Assembly (NCBI GenBank): GCA_001557505.1
Contig: LSAX01000005.1
Span: 3,658,001-3,722,000 of the forward strand
DNA: 64,000 bases
Source: Reticulascus tulasneorum
Lineage: Eukaryota > Ascomycota > Sordariomycetes > Glomerellales > Reticulascaceae
Reading direction: 5' to 3'
Shown piece by piece: positions 44,779 to 56,610 of the stretch. Both the position numbers and the translations under genes were made by a program. The notes under the pieces are model-generated. The model ran no database searches. It was not told where the DNA came from and was given only the letters and a program-made list of their open reading frames with translations. The number at the start of each line of letters is the position of its first letter. Within the stretch, counting starts at the first letter, position 1.

Positions 44779-45919
44779 TCAGTTCAAGCTGTTGATGAGG
44801 TCGTCTCCGGCCCGCCATCTCTTAATATTCTCCACCTGCTGACGATACCAGGTGTCGAGAGTCGCTTCCTCGACATATCCCATGTGAGGAGTCAAGAGCA
44901 CTTCGCCCCTCCCGTCCTGGCCCCATTTAGTAGTCCGCCATTCGCTCTCTGCCGGGAGCGGCTCAAGATCAAAGACATCCAAAGCAGCGCCGCGGATGGC
45001 GCCCTGCTTCAGGACATTGAGCAGATCATTCTCTACTACCAGTGGTCCTCGTGAGGTGTTAATGAAGAAAGCCGACTTCTTCATCTTGGACAGGTCATCG
45101 GAGCCGATCAAGCCCCGTGAACGGTCTGACAGCACGAGATGGACGCTAACAACGTCGGCGGAGCGAAACAATTCATCTCGGCTAATAACCTTAAATGTCC
45201 TTTCTCCGTCTGCGCCTTCAACCGACAGGCCTTCTGCCTTTGCCTTCTCGTCGGCTTGCTCCTGGGTCAAATTCTGGCTCCAGGCCACGATCTTCATGCC
45301 GAAGGCCAGATGCATGATCTTGGCAACCGAAACGCCGAGGCGGCCTAACCCCACAACGCCGAGTGTCTTTGCGGTCAGTCCCACAGCAAGCCCAGTCTGC
45401 CACGATCCGGACTTGACAGCGAGGTCGTCTTGCGCCACATGCCGAGCAATCGACAAAATCAAGGTAACACAATGCTCGGTTGTGCTGTTGGTGCCGGCCT
45501 GCTTGCCGGTAGAGCTATCAGCTGAGCCAGCCACTGGCACGCCGCTTTCCTTGAAGACCTTCAGGTCCAGCGAGGCGTTCCGCAAACCGGTCGTCAAGAG
45601 CAGCTTTAGATTAGGCAGACGGGAGATCAGGTCCGCAGGGAAGGGGGTGCGCTCTCTCATCGTGCCTGTTGACAGTCAGTGGACGGCGAGGCAAGATATT
45701 AATGATAAGATCTTTGTTACTAATGACTTGAAATGGCTCGAGCCTCTTGATCAGAGCATCTTTGACATGTTGCGGTGTGCTTGGGTGGCCATAGGGCAAG
45801 AGAGTATCTTGGAAGATGGTGACATCGTACACAGACGCGTCTAGGCTCCGGAAAGGTTTTTCGGAGACGCGTTGGTAATCGTCTAGGACGGCTACCTTAA
45901 TCTGGCCTGTTTGGCTCAT
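44779..45919 (-). CDS. D-isomer-specific 2-hydroxyacid dehydrogenase, 361 aa
   Basis: Two exons on the minus strand, 45919-45721 and 45665-44779, joined by a 55-nt phase-1 intron giving FQVISTMRERTPFPADLI. Family features are all present: KVAVLDDYQ at the start, NAD-binding GVVGLGRLG near 169-177, and the catalytic triad Arg272 (NTSRGPLV), Glu301 (FDLEPLP) and His327 (LLTPHMGY). The enzyme reduces 2-keto acids to D-2-hydroxyacids with NAD(P)H or the reverse. The group covers phosphoglycerate, glycerate, hydroxyisocaproate and formate dehydrogenase relatives, and the substrate cannot be named. Length fits a single-domain-pair enzyme with no ACT regulatory domain, so it is not a typical SerA. 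No signal peptide. Confidence 0.88.
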
Positions 45920-47213
45920 CTTCAAAGCTGGCTTAGTTGTTTGAGGGGAGGGGGCACGGTTGGAGGGCTGTAAGTCGATTCGCGTGCGGGGCTGGAGCAG
46001 CATCCGTTATCTGCTCTCAGACTCGGAAAATTGAATGTCAATTTGGGCTGTTCCGGGTTATGGACTGGCGATTCAGGTGCATTAAAGACTGGGGACTTGT
46101 CACCGGTTCGTCCGTCCGTCTTGTGTTCTGGCGATTTCTTTGTGAGTAAGCATTTGAGGAGAGGAGAGTGACGCAAGGGCAGTCAGCCATGTTATTGCGT
46201 GCTGTGGCATCTCCACTTCCAGAGTAAAGCACAGGCCACCAAGATGAACTACTCCAATCAGATGCCAATCTACGTAGTCAGTCGTCGACGAACTCTCTGC
46301 TCAGCAACAATTATCCGAGGTCTTAGCCAACCTGTATCGTCTCTCCAACTCTAGCTGCGCGCCGTAAAGTGCGTCCCGCACAGTGATTATTAGTAAGTTT
46401 CTTATCTGGGTGGTTATACGTTGTAAGAGTACTGTGTGGCCGCCTGATATTTTCATGGGTCGAGTTCAATATCGATGAGGTATCTAGGCTCTATGATTAC
46501 TATTCAATCGAAGGGGAAGCTATATACTCGTCAAACTTTTCCGGCATCAACTCCGATTCGAGAAGACATGTATGGCAGATTTTTGTTACTCGTGCTTTAG
46601 AGCAGAACCGTACTCCATGCTGAGTTTGTCTTGGGAATCGCTTGAGTCAGTTGACTGGAACAAGTGTAGCTTTCCAAGTCTTCGGCGAATAACGGCCAAT
46701 ATTTGTGCTTCGTTTGCGTCATAACGTTTGGTGCTCATTGAACGGAAAATGATGGGTTGACTGCAATGCCCTGGTAATAAACGGACGTAAATTTCATTTT
46801 GCCTGTTATTTCAATAGATATAAGATACTCACGCCTAGTAGATTCAATAAGTCTTCATCGCTGTCGGGGATCACCCTCGACCCTTGGCATGCCCTTACAA
46901 GCCATTTATCTCTCCCCATCAAAGGCGATATCTCTCTGTACGGTACATATATTTGTCAGTTTCTATTTGTTGTTGTGCAGCCCACTTGGCGGTGATGTAT
47001 ATACCGGGTTTCAATCTCAAGCAATAATGAATATAGATAGCGCTCATGTGGTCTGGTCATGCACATTGATTCAAATTCCAAGGCCGCAGCATGTATGAAA
47101 CGGGTTCTATGAACCGGATTCGATATGAGTACCTAATTGGGACTGAGCCAGCTGTCTAATGTACCTTATACCCAACATGCAAGAACCATGATGCTCATTT
47201 CCACGAAAGGCAA
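45920..47213. other. Intergenic region, no recognised gene
   Basis: About 1.3 kb holding the dehydrogenase promoter and the 3' end of the Lyc1-like gene. The part 46380-47200 is fairly AT-rich and lacks open frames above about 100 codons. No gene supported. Confidence 0.5.
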
Positions 47214-48394
47214 TCAATTCCACGCATAGATCTCATTGAGGTGGACCGTAATGTTCTTCGTCTCATCAGAGCCCCTCCATCTCAGTGACGGAATACTGCT
47301 GCCCGTTCTTTCCCCATTCTTCGCCTCCACACCAAAATTGCCCTCGAGCAACTGTATTGCACGAAGCAGATCCGGACTCGGATCCCAGACGATCACTTTG
47401 GGCAGGTTCCATGCGCAGGCTTCTTCCAACGCGTCCAGGAGCAGAGCGGCGAGGGCTTGAATGTGCGTGTTGCTATTCTCTATAGGGACTCGCACTCTCT
47501 GTATTGCGAGCTGCTGCTTTCGAACGTCATGATACCAATAAAGCCAAGTGTCGGCAGTGTCGCAGCTTGCTCCATGGCGGTGGGGTACTCTTCCATGGAT
47601 CTTCAGGCTAGTGAAATCGCCGGCATCGTGTAGCCAGCTCATTATACTCGCGGTTGGAATGACGGCCATATGAACCTCATCCGGGCCCACGGAAAGCTTC
47701 TCAAAATCGGCCTCGAGGCATTTTATGTCAAGCGCACACATTGCTGGGATATCTTCTCTCGTCAGGAATCGAGTGATTGGGAGGTTTGCCTGATCTCGTG
47801 ACTGGGATCCAGTTGTTGACCGCGACAGAGTTGCGTGAAAAGCAGGTAACATATTCCAACCTCTGCTAACGTAGAACTAACAACCAGGTCAGGAACCTGG
47901 ACTGGAGATAGAGTGGGTTGGCGCTGGAGCCCTGCATTTACACTTACCTCTCCGATACTGGTATAGAGCATGCTCGCGGCTGCGCCACCTGGCCCGTCCA
48001 TCCACTTAGCAACAGATGTGAGGATTAGGGAAGCGAGTCCATATTTTCGGTATCGAGGATCAGTGACGACACTGGCAACGCAGTAGCCCTGCTGATTGCG
48101 GCTTCCATTCGCATCCCGGACGAGGAGGTCCCTGTGCGACGTCTTGCACGTCGCAAGAACTTGATTTGAGTCACCAGCTCGAGAGATGCACCAAAACCTC
48201 CACGCGTTGTTGCGAGCGAGGAGTCGCTGGCCTATGTACTCCTCTCGTTCTACATAGACCGCTTCGGGAAGCGTTGGATCGAAAGCTGCTGCGGCGAGTT
48301 TGCAGCACTGGATTTGTTGTTCGGGATTGGCTTGTCCGAAAACGACGGCCACAGAGCCATTTGGTCCGTCAAGCATAGTCGAGGTATTCTCCAT
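47214..48394 (-). CDS. Lyc1-like GNAT acetyltransferase (putative lysine N-acetyltransferase), 369 aa
   Basis: Two exons on the minus strand, 48394-47948 and 47876-47214, joined by a 71-nt phase-0 intron. The acceptor TTAG at 47877-47880 restores IGE-FYVSRGWNMLPAFHATLS, the conserved Lyc1 text; the later CAG in the same intron would break the frame. The N-terminal half is a GNAT fold with the acetyl-CoA segment VASVVTDPRYRKYGLASLIL. The C-terminal half (residues 160-369) is the Lyc1-specific extension. Yeasts such as Yarrowia use LYC1 to acetylate lysine N6 as the first step of lysine catabolism. Assignment to that reaction is by similarity only; GNAT substrate range shifts easily. Confidence 0.82.
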
Positions 48395-51300
48395 TCTTGT
48401 CGAGATTTCGTGACTTTTACTGCAGGAACCTTGGGATCTGTGGGGTTCGCTTCAACTTCGTCCCCTTGGCTGTGTCTTGCGAGATACAATCAACTCTCTA
48501 CATATCAATCACCTCCGTGGGGAGATTTGATCGTACGATCGTACGAAGGAGTTACGAAGGAGTTAGCACTATGCAAGAGGCCCCACTTTTGTAGAAAACT
48601 ACAGCTTGAAACGAAGTGGGAGAACGATGGAGTTCGAATCTCTTTCATCGCCGAGACATTCGACTGTCAACCCTACATATTAAGCCTCTGTCAAGTTGTA
48701 AGACTCTCCCTCCCACCTCCATCCAGAGTAATACGCCCTGCATTTTGTGCAAGGGCATCTAAAAACAGCACGAAGTCGACCGTCAATCTCACTGTGTTGA
48801 CTAATCATTCATTGGGTAGCGCGCGCGATCCACTTGTGCCACGGAGGTTGCTGTTCTAAAGCTGGAAGAGGTAATTATACCTGGGTAGGGTATAGCCAAT
48901 ACATCGAAGGGGACGTGACCTTGAAGAGTTTGTCAGACAGCGGAGAGATTACATGTGTCAGACGCGGAGAGTTTGTTAATACATACGGCGATTTCACGCA
49001 GACGCTCTTAATCATCGAAGGCGGAATTCCCAGCTGATGATGGGTCCGCTTAGCAGGTACCACGTCCTGAGGGGCTGAGGCAAGGCAAGCTTGCTAATTT
49101 AGTTGGTGATCTGATGCTGCGGAAGTAGTGCGTATCTCCACCAATGGAGCTAAGGCAGGTGCTGTGCTAATTAGCTGCTCCTTTGAACAAAAGCATTGGT
49201 AATGGCATGTCAACCAATACGTCTAAATATCAAATTGATGTTGTGATCGTGGGAATGTTATGATTAACTTGGCACAGATGACTCAGACACGCCACCCATG
49301 CGTACTCTATCTGAACGACACGAAATTACTGGCGGCACTGCGCTATTCGATTGCTTGACGAGCTGGTTCAACTGGATTCGGTTGGCATCGGATCGGGCGA
49401 AGTTCTGGATCGCGCATCTGCGACGCCAAACATTTTCAGGCGGGGTCTCAGCTGCCATTCTTCCAGTGGAAGGCTTCACATCAATGTGTTCCCACAGACG
49501 CCACAAAACACCCCGCAAAGCAAACGATTCTGGATGCCCCGCTCTTATTTCTTCTTGGTCCCGCTTGTTGCCACACGGTGTCTGGGGAATAACTTACCTT
49601 TATATGTAACCACATGACCACTCCACAGCAGCATCAAAGCCTCTAGACCGGGGCTGGGGAAGGGCATCATTCGCACAGAGTACGCATTCGCACCTTACTT
49701 GTAGTCATCTCCCTATCTAAGGTAGGCCCGTATTCGGAGTGAATGGGCAATCATCAACCGGATGTGGGACTGGAGTTCACCAACAACAGGACCTAATTAC
49801 GGGGACTTGCCCGCCAAGCACTCACTTATCTCCATACTCACTCAATTATTAGAACCTTGTCACTTAGCCAGGCCATGTGGAAGGTAGCACGGGTAGATAG
49901 CTAAACAGATACCACCCGAGACGTGGTACTGCAAAAAGAAAGATTAAAACCATTAAGATATGTATCGTCATAGATAACAATCTGGATTGTTATCCGCAGA
50001 ACTTCATCCACCTACTCTATTGGTGAGTGAGACCTTCCCGCGCCCTGACAAAAGGAGGTTCCTCTTGCGTCTAGCGCCAGACGGGGGACCGCCCAGACAT
50101 ATATAACAGCTGCCTTTGCCAGTATTGAGCGTTCTCTGTTCCCCTTTTCTCTTCCGAATTCTAGAAGACGGGCTCCCGAAGCAAGCGTTGTCGACGAGCT
50201 CGATTCTTTGTACTCAGGTGGGCATACACTATGATGTGCGCAGTGGAACACAGTCTCCGTTTTCTCACTGCCGCCCTCACGCGACAATTCCATTCCATCA
50301 TGGTGATCGCCCAGCCCGCCACAAGCCATCCAGTGGACGCTTATGTGCTGGGCGGGCGCGAGGTTGCCCATTAAGCAGTGGCCAAGAAGCCATGACAAGA
50401 GAAAATTGATCGCATTCCCCTCCCCCGTCGCCCTTCATCTCGGCGATACCCTCTTGTTTCCCCACTGACAGTACCCCAAGGCAGAGGCTAGGCTTGGGAG
50501 ATAGGTAGATACGAGGACAATCAACTGCCTACCACCCACCAAAAGCACCACGCCGGCCTCCGCCGCCACCAATGTCACCAGGCCCGTGTTACCCGAGCCC
50601 ACCAACCAAGCCGTCCAACCAGTACGAAAATGTTCCCCAAGACCTGCAAGCAAAAGTCCTCCGGGATATGGATTATCACCCACCCACCACAAGTTGCCAA
50701 TGTGCCAACCAACCAACTGATGCCCAGACGCCAAGACGTCTCCTTCTTTTGCCCAAACGTCGGTTCTTATCGTTCGGGAAGGTGGTGTGTGGACGGGCCC
50801 ATTCGCGATTCATCAGGCTCCCGTGCAAAGGAGCATGATGCATGGCTTTTGTCTCCGGACGACGAATCAAAGCCTGTCTTGGGGCTACTTGACCCCCTGC
50901 TATCGAGCAAACCCGCCCATTGTTCTCGAAAAACACCTGATGGATTGGCACACTTTCTGTGCGATGAGCCTGACTGCGACCAACCGTGGCAACGGTGCCA
51001 AGAGCGATCATCGTCAGTGCCGAGACCTTGGCTGTTGCATCCTCACCTTCCACCACATCGAAAACCCTTAGAAATGTAGTGTGGTTCCCCATGTGCCTAT
51101 CGGCCTATGTGCTGGTGAACCACCTCCCACCTCATTATGCCTTTTTCCCTAGCCATTGGTCATTCTCAGCACCTCGACCTTCCCGAACAGGCACCTGCTC
51201 CCCGGCCGAGCTTCTTTCCAATTATGGCATCTCTCGATCGTATTCCCGATTCCAATCTGTGGAGTCTTGGAGGAAAGGAGCAACATCACAAGAAATTGTC

Positions 51301-51617
51301 GCCCCACCACACATTTGCAGCATCCACTGCGAGCCGGCGAGCGCCCATCAATTACCATGCTTGGTTCGCCCGTGTCGTCGGTATGGGTCGGTATGGGTGA
51401 CCACCGACGAGGTGCCGGGCTCTGGGAGGGCAAATGTACGTCTCATATCACATGCCGATATTGGATAAAGTGTCAAATATATAATGCGTCCAAGATACCG
51501 TATTCCCCCCCTCTGCTTTTATGTGCCCAAGCTCTTCAGCCTATTTAACTCTGCTAGCGGCCAGATCAAAGAGGGTCTTGCGATCCACCTATTCCATTCC
51601 CTAATAACAAGACGACC
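48395..51617. other. Long intergenic region upstream of the peptide transporter
   Basis: About 3.2 kb with no supported gene; it is the longest gap in the window. Frames at 49298-49617, 50012-50398 (minus) and 50630-51079 show no family resemblance. Near 48529-48565 there is a GATCGTACGATC palindrome followed by two ACGAAGGAGTT copies. An AAATATATAAT element near 51475-51485 lies about 135 bp before the transporter start and may be its TATA box. Confidence 0.45.
51475..51485 (+). promoter_or_regulatory. Putative TATA element of the PTR2-type transporter gene
   Basis: An AAATATATAAT stretch precedes a pyrimidine-rich leader and the ATG at 51618. Confidence 0.4.
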
Positions 51618-53537
51618 ATGAGCAACGCAGTAGGTTACCAGACTGAGGTCATCGCGAAGGCACACGTGCCCGAGGCGGACCTGCAGGGCACGCAGCAGGA
51701 ACTCGACGCTGGCAAAGGCTCGATCGACGTCACCAAGACTCACAACCTCCCCAGCTATGCCGCCTCGGATGAGGACTACGACGATAAGCCGACGGAGGAG
51801 GAGATCCATACCCTCCGCCGCGTGTCCGGAAAGATCAAGTGGTCCGTCTACACCATTGCCTTCGCCGAGCTCTGCGAGCGGTTCTCTTACTATGGCTCTG
51901 CCGTCTTGTATACAAACTTTGTTCAGCGGCCGCTCCCCGACGGCTCCACCACCGGCGCCAACATCGGCACCGATGCTCGCGTGCCTGGCGCACTAGGCAT
52001 GGGCCAGAGAGCTTCGCAAGGTATCAGCCTTTTCAACCAATTCTTTGCCTACCTCATGCCGCTGGTTGGGTAAGTAGCCGTTCTCGTGAACCTCAGTCCT
52101 GGTTCGGCCCAACTAACCTGGTTCCTCGTTCCCAGTGCCTACATCGCCGATGCTAAGCTCGGCCGTTACGTGACTATCCACATCGCCATTGCCGTCTCCA
52201 CCGTTGCGCACGTCATCCTTACGGCCGCTTCCTCCCCAACCGTCATCGTCAAGCCAAACTCGGCCTTCGCCGCTTTCATCATCGGCCTGCTTACCCTCTG
52301 CGTTGGCACCGGCTTCTTCAAGGCCAACATCTCACCTCTTTTGGCCGAGCAAAACTCAGACACCCGGATGCGTGTGGAAGTCCGCAACGGCGAGCGCGTC
52401 CTCGTTGACCCTGCTATTACCAATACCCGCATCTTCCTGTACTTTTACTTCGCTATCAACGTTGGAGCGACCGCCGGCCAGATCGCCATGGTGTGGGTCG
52501 AGAAGTACGTCGGCTTCTGGCTGGCTTTTCTGTTGCCCACCGTCCTGTTCCTCCTCTGTCCCTTTGTGCTGTGGATCAACAAGAAGAAATATAAGCTCTC
52601 TCCTCCGACCGGCTCCGTGCTCTCAAAATTCCTGAGCATGTTCTTCTGGACAGCCAAGAAATCTGGGTGGTTCAAGACAATCCAGTGGGACCTAGCTAAG
52701 CCATCCAACGTCCCGATCGCCGAGCGCCCCGCGTGGATGACCTACGATGACGCCTGGGTGGACGAGGTCCGACGTGGTCTCTTGGCCTGCAAAGTCTTCC
52801 TCTTCCTGCCCATATTCCACCTTTCCTATAACCAAATGACTTCAAACTTGACATCGCAGGCCGCGACTATGGAGCTGAACGGCGTTCCCAACGACATCAT
52901 TCAAAATCTGAACCCCATCTCCATCGTCATCATGATCCCCATCATGGACCATGTTATCTACCCAGGTCTTCGTAAGATGGGTGTCTCATTCACGCCTATC
53001 AAGCGAATGACTGTCGGATTCATCTTCGGTTCTCTCTCCATGGTCGCAGCCGCTGTCATGCAGTATTACATATACGAGATGTCCCCATGCGGCTACCATG
53101 CGAATGGTGAGTCAAACGGCGCGCAATGCGCGCCAGCCCCCATCAACGTGTGGGCCCAATCCTTGCCGTACATCTTGATCGGCATTTCCGAGATCTTTAC
53201 CAACGTCACCTCATACGAATACGCCTTCTCCAAGGCACCGGAGAACATGAAGTCTCTCGTCATGTCGGTCAACTTGTTCATGAGCGCTCTCTCCGCCGCC
53301 ATCGGCCAGGGCTGGACCCCGCTCTCTGGTGACCCCCTCCTGATCTGGAACTATGGTTCCATCGCCGTCATCGCATTCCTTGGCGGTGTCGCCTTCTGGT
53401 TCTGTTTCCGCCACCTCGACACCCAGGAAGATAAACTGAACGCGCTGGCCAAATCCAAGTATCAAGGCAAGGTCTTGCCAAACGCCATCACACAGGACGC
53501 AAACCTTCCGCCTCTCCAGGAGAACAGCAAGGTCTAG
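51618..53537 (+). CDS. PTR2: Proton-coupled oligopeptide transporter (POT/PTR2 family), 617 aa
   Basis: Two exons, 51618-52069 and 52136-53537, phase 2, 66-nt intron. After an 80-residue acidic N-terminus the first helix carries AFAELCERFSYYGSAVLYTNF, with the ExxERFxYY proton-coupling motif of the POT family. The intron lies inside the next conserved stretch (FAYLMPLVGAYIADAKLGRY). GTGFFKANISPLLAEQ is the second family signature, and EIFTNVTSYEYAFSKAPENMKS lies in the C-terminal half. About 12 helices fit a plasma-membrane symporter of di- and tripeptides. In fungi such genes are usually under nitrogen control; the sequence does not prove that here. The symbol reflects the yeast family member, not proven orthology. 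Confidence 0.92.
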
Positions 53538-55167
53538 CGGGTTGCAAGGGAATGGAAGAGGGCGTCAGTTACTTTGATATTTCGTTATTCCCCGCACGGT
53601 TGTTCAAGAGTAGCTAGTGCACCAAGGCGCCAGTTAAGTAACTAATCTAACCATGTTTCTCAAGAAGCTTGCTCCCGGATTCTCAGGGTGCATCGAGATT
53701 TTTTCCAGCTAGCTGTGCTATTATAAAGACGGACCGTCAACTATCTAGGCCGAAGCTACTTGCGTATATGTACGCTCACAATAGGTCGATATAGCTGGTG
53801 GTAGGTCTTAAGTAGATCGACATAGGACTGAGTACGACTAGTTGACAAAGTAGAAGAAAGCCTAACAGTCCACGCATGATGAAACGGGTGCTGGGCCACG
53901 ACTAGGTTCACAACATTCAGAGTTAGCCCGACTGCTCAGCAAGCAAGTCTCCGAACGCCTCGAGTATGGTGAGGCACCAGTATACTTGTAGAGCCATCTG
54001 CTTTTGGAGGTCGTTGCCAAGTGGATGGGAAACGCGCGGCATGTTGATATAAACGCGGTAACCAGCTTTTTTGCGGTAGGTGATTACAGGTAATATGTTA
54101 GTTAAGCGTCCATGTATGCATACCTGTAGTTCAAATCGGCTTGAGAGTAGAGCAGTTGACGAAATCTCGTAGTCTGTCTGATTGTTAAATCCCCAGCAAA
54201 CTGCTTGTTTGCTGTGAACGCGAATTATGACATACTATCGAAGGCTCGAATCGCATCAGCGACCAATACTCCCTTTTAAGTGGTTGCTAGACGGTCGATA
54301 GATCGTCGCGAGGCGTGACTGAACGATATCAAAGCCTCTTTAGATATCTAAGGGCTAGAGTTCGCTTCTAGTGGGTCAGCACTCTCGTCCAGCTAATTGC
54401 CCCGTCAATCGACTTCAGTGGAAATGACACGACCTGCCCAGGACTATTACATTTAAAATTCTATCATCTCAACATAAAACCTAATTATCAAGACTATGGA
54501 AAGACACACAGCTCATGTCTAGTACCGTGAAATGTGACTACTGGCCTACTTTTGGATGTCGTGACCCCCGGCTTTGCGCCTAGAAGGTATGCATTATACA
54601 TAGCGATATTCTACCTTAAGACAGGGCAGTTTATATTTGCAGTAAGGGTTCCATAGTTCGCCTGTATGGTTTAACACGCCATGGCCGCTGATCGTACGAT
54701 GAAGAAGCTTTGCAAGACCATAAGTTGCTGACGCGTGATGTTTGCAGGTGGATTGAACAAAGATAGAGTTGCGAGGCACATGGGAGGGGAATCTATTAAT
54801 TGGTTAGCATAAACGAGCCATTCCTAGCTGCTCTACTCATACCTCCATCAGCTCCAAAGGCAGGCGTACAATAAAGTGAGGCCAGCGCAGTTTATCGAGC
54901 TGCGATGCAACCCCATTGTCACATACTAATTGGTTGGGATTTACGAGCCGCGCTCGGTGTGTAGTCATTTTAGGGTTACACGATATTTCGATTTTTGGTA
55001 CCGCTAACGTAGAATGAAAGATTGCCTACGTTATTCCGAGTATAAATAAGGCGGCCATGGCGTGTTGGACATGCGATGGCTACTCGCCCGCCAAACCTCG
55101 TCTCATTGCGAAATACCGGTATTCGCGCTGGTTAAATCTCAATCCTCAATTCAACGATACTTCAGAC
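53538..55167. other. Intergenic region, AT-rich and possibly repeat-derived
   Basis: About 1.6 kb. From about 53630 to 54560 the sequence is TA-rich and has stop codons in all frames, without any open frame longer than about 60 codons. This is consistent with a RIP-affected relic but no termini were found. TATAAATAA at 55042-55050 belongs to the next gene. Confidence 0.45.
55042..55050 (+). promoter_or_regulatory. TATA box of the con-13-like gene
   Basis: A clean TATAAATAA lies 118 bp before the ATG at 55168. It sits only a few bases before another in-frame ATG at 55057, which therefore cannot be the usual start. Confidence 0.6.
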
Positions 55168-56175
55168 ATGCATCTCCCGTTTTCATTCATATCCCTATCA
55201 ACAGCCATCATGGCCAGCCAATCTGCCGCCCAGCAGCTTGGCCGACCATTTCTCTTTGGTGCCGGGGCAACTATTGGCCCAGCACGGGAGAATGATCTCA
55301 AACGAGAGCTTCCACTGCCCTCAAGTTCATCGTCTGCGTGGACTCCCGGGACTCTGCCCAAAGCCTGTTATGACGTGGCACGCAATGCAGCGCCCGCGAT
55401 TACCGGTAATGATTTCGAGGTTCGGAATATTCGATACTCAGACTGCAATCTGGGAAGTTGGGCAGTGTGCCGACACAAAGAAAGTGGTGCGTCCTGGCAG
55501 CAAATCACTGAGGTCAGTCCGTGAATGCGAATATAGTATCTTTGATCTTCCGATTAGCTAGTATTTGTCACGTCACTAACACTTCCACAATGATAGGCCC
55601 TCGGCAAGATCCCTGTAGGCATGCGTCAGGATTTCGCTAATATAATTGTCCTGCCTGATGTCCACGGCTGCGCATTTGTCGTTGGAGGACCTACTATTGT
55701 TATAAGCCGTGGGTGTCTCACAATTGGTGTCCTCGCCCACGAGGGCAGCCACATTATGGACTGCTTCACGCTGCTCCCCCTGGTACGCGAAAATGGGTAC
55801 GGAGACCAGTGTTACAGTTCTACGGCGATGTGGCAGGGTGCGTACAACAAGGATGCGTGGGTATTCACCGACTATGCGAACAGGAATCATCTCGAGAACT
55901 TCGCTGAGGTGGGCACTTTCGCTCTGTCGCACTTCACACATCCCGGCGGCTTGGGGGCATATGCCTCCAACTGGACCAGAGTGTCTAACCAGGTCGGTAA
56001 CTATGGGGCCCGTCTCAGGATCATCATGTTTCCCGAAGGCGGCCAATGTACACACAAAACCCACACCACCGCAGCCGTCAACTTCGCTGGAAATCCTGTC
56101 TCAAAGAGGGAGTTCGAGTTAGAGAAGCCGGAGGCAATACTGCCAAAGGAGAAAAGATGCCAGCTCTTGCAGTAA
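55168..56175 (+). CDS. Secreted conidiation-specific protein 13-like protein with HExxH motif, 307 aa
   Basis: Two exons, 55168-55512 and 55597-56175, phase 0, 84-nt intron with GTCAGT donor. The start at 55168 gives a signal peptide (MHLPFSFISLSTAIMASQS), and the TATA box rules out the upstream in-frame ATG. LPKACYDVARNAAP and the NIRYSDCNLGSWAVCRHKES stretch match what I know of the con-13-like family of filamentous fungi, first found as a conidiation-induced Neurospora gene. Residues 160-170 read VLAHEGSHIMD, giving HExxH at 163-167, followed by NHLENFAEVG at about 212-221. This is the layout of a zincin metallopeptidase with a downstream Glu ligand. Peptidase activity is inferred. It ends CQLLQ. 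Confidence 0.8.
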
Positions 56176-56610
56176 AAGTAGTCTCTGACTAGGCAGAAAA
56201 AGCCATTTTCTTGGAGGCCACAAGGACAGAGAATATTTGAAGGAAGAGAGTATGGAAGATGCCCTCAGGACTTGTGACATCAGATATAGGACTACACCAA
56301 GACAGCGTCAATTGTTTTTAACTACAACAGTATATGAAGCAAGTATATTCCAATTCTTGGAACATGTCTTGGAGTCAAAGTTCCTTATCCAATCGTTATC
56401 AATGACTCAACCCTGAAAGCTGAGCGATCTGGGGCCAGGATGATAGAGGAGAGGATATCTCCCACCTCAAGTCGCGTGGTCAGAGTCAGATTGAGTCGTA
56501 TTAGCGTCTAGTTAATGGCGCACAGGCCGTATGTGTCCATTAATCCCCGTAGATGCATCATGATACAAAATATTCTACAAGGCCTTGATAAATAAATACC
56601 CTGCACGTTC
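56176..56610. other. Intergenic region between convergent genes
   Basis: It contains the 3' ends of the con-13-like and mannosyltransferase genes. No coding or repeat feature recognised. Confidence 0.6.

Noticed and set aside
48610..48660. Possible tRNA suggested by GAGTTCGAATCTC
   Set aside because: The B-box-like word stands alone; no cloverleaf upstream.
50630..51079. A 149-codon plus-strand frame and an overlapping 138-codon minus-strand frame
   Set aside because: Mirror frames in GC-rich sequence with no recognisable protein text on either strand.
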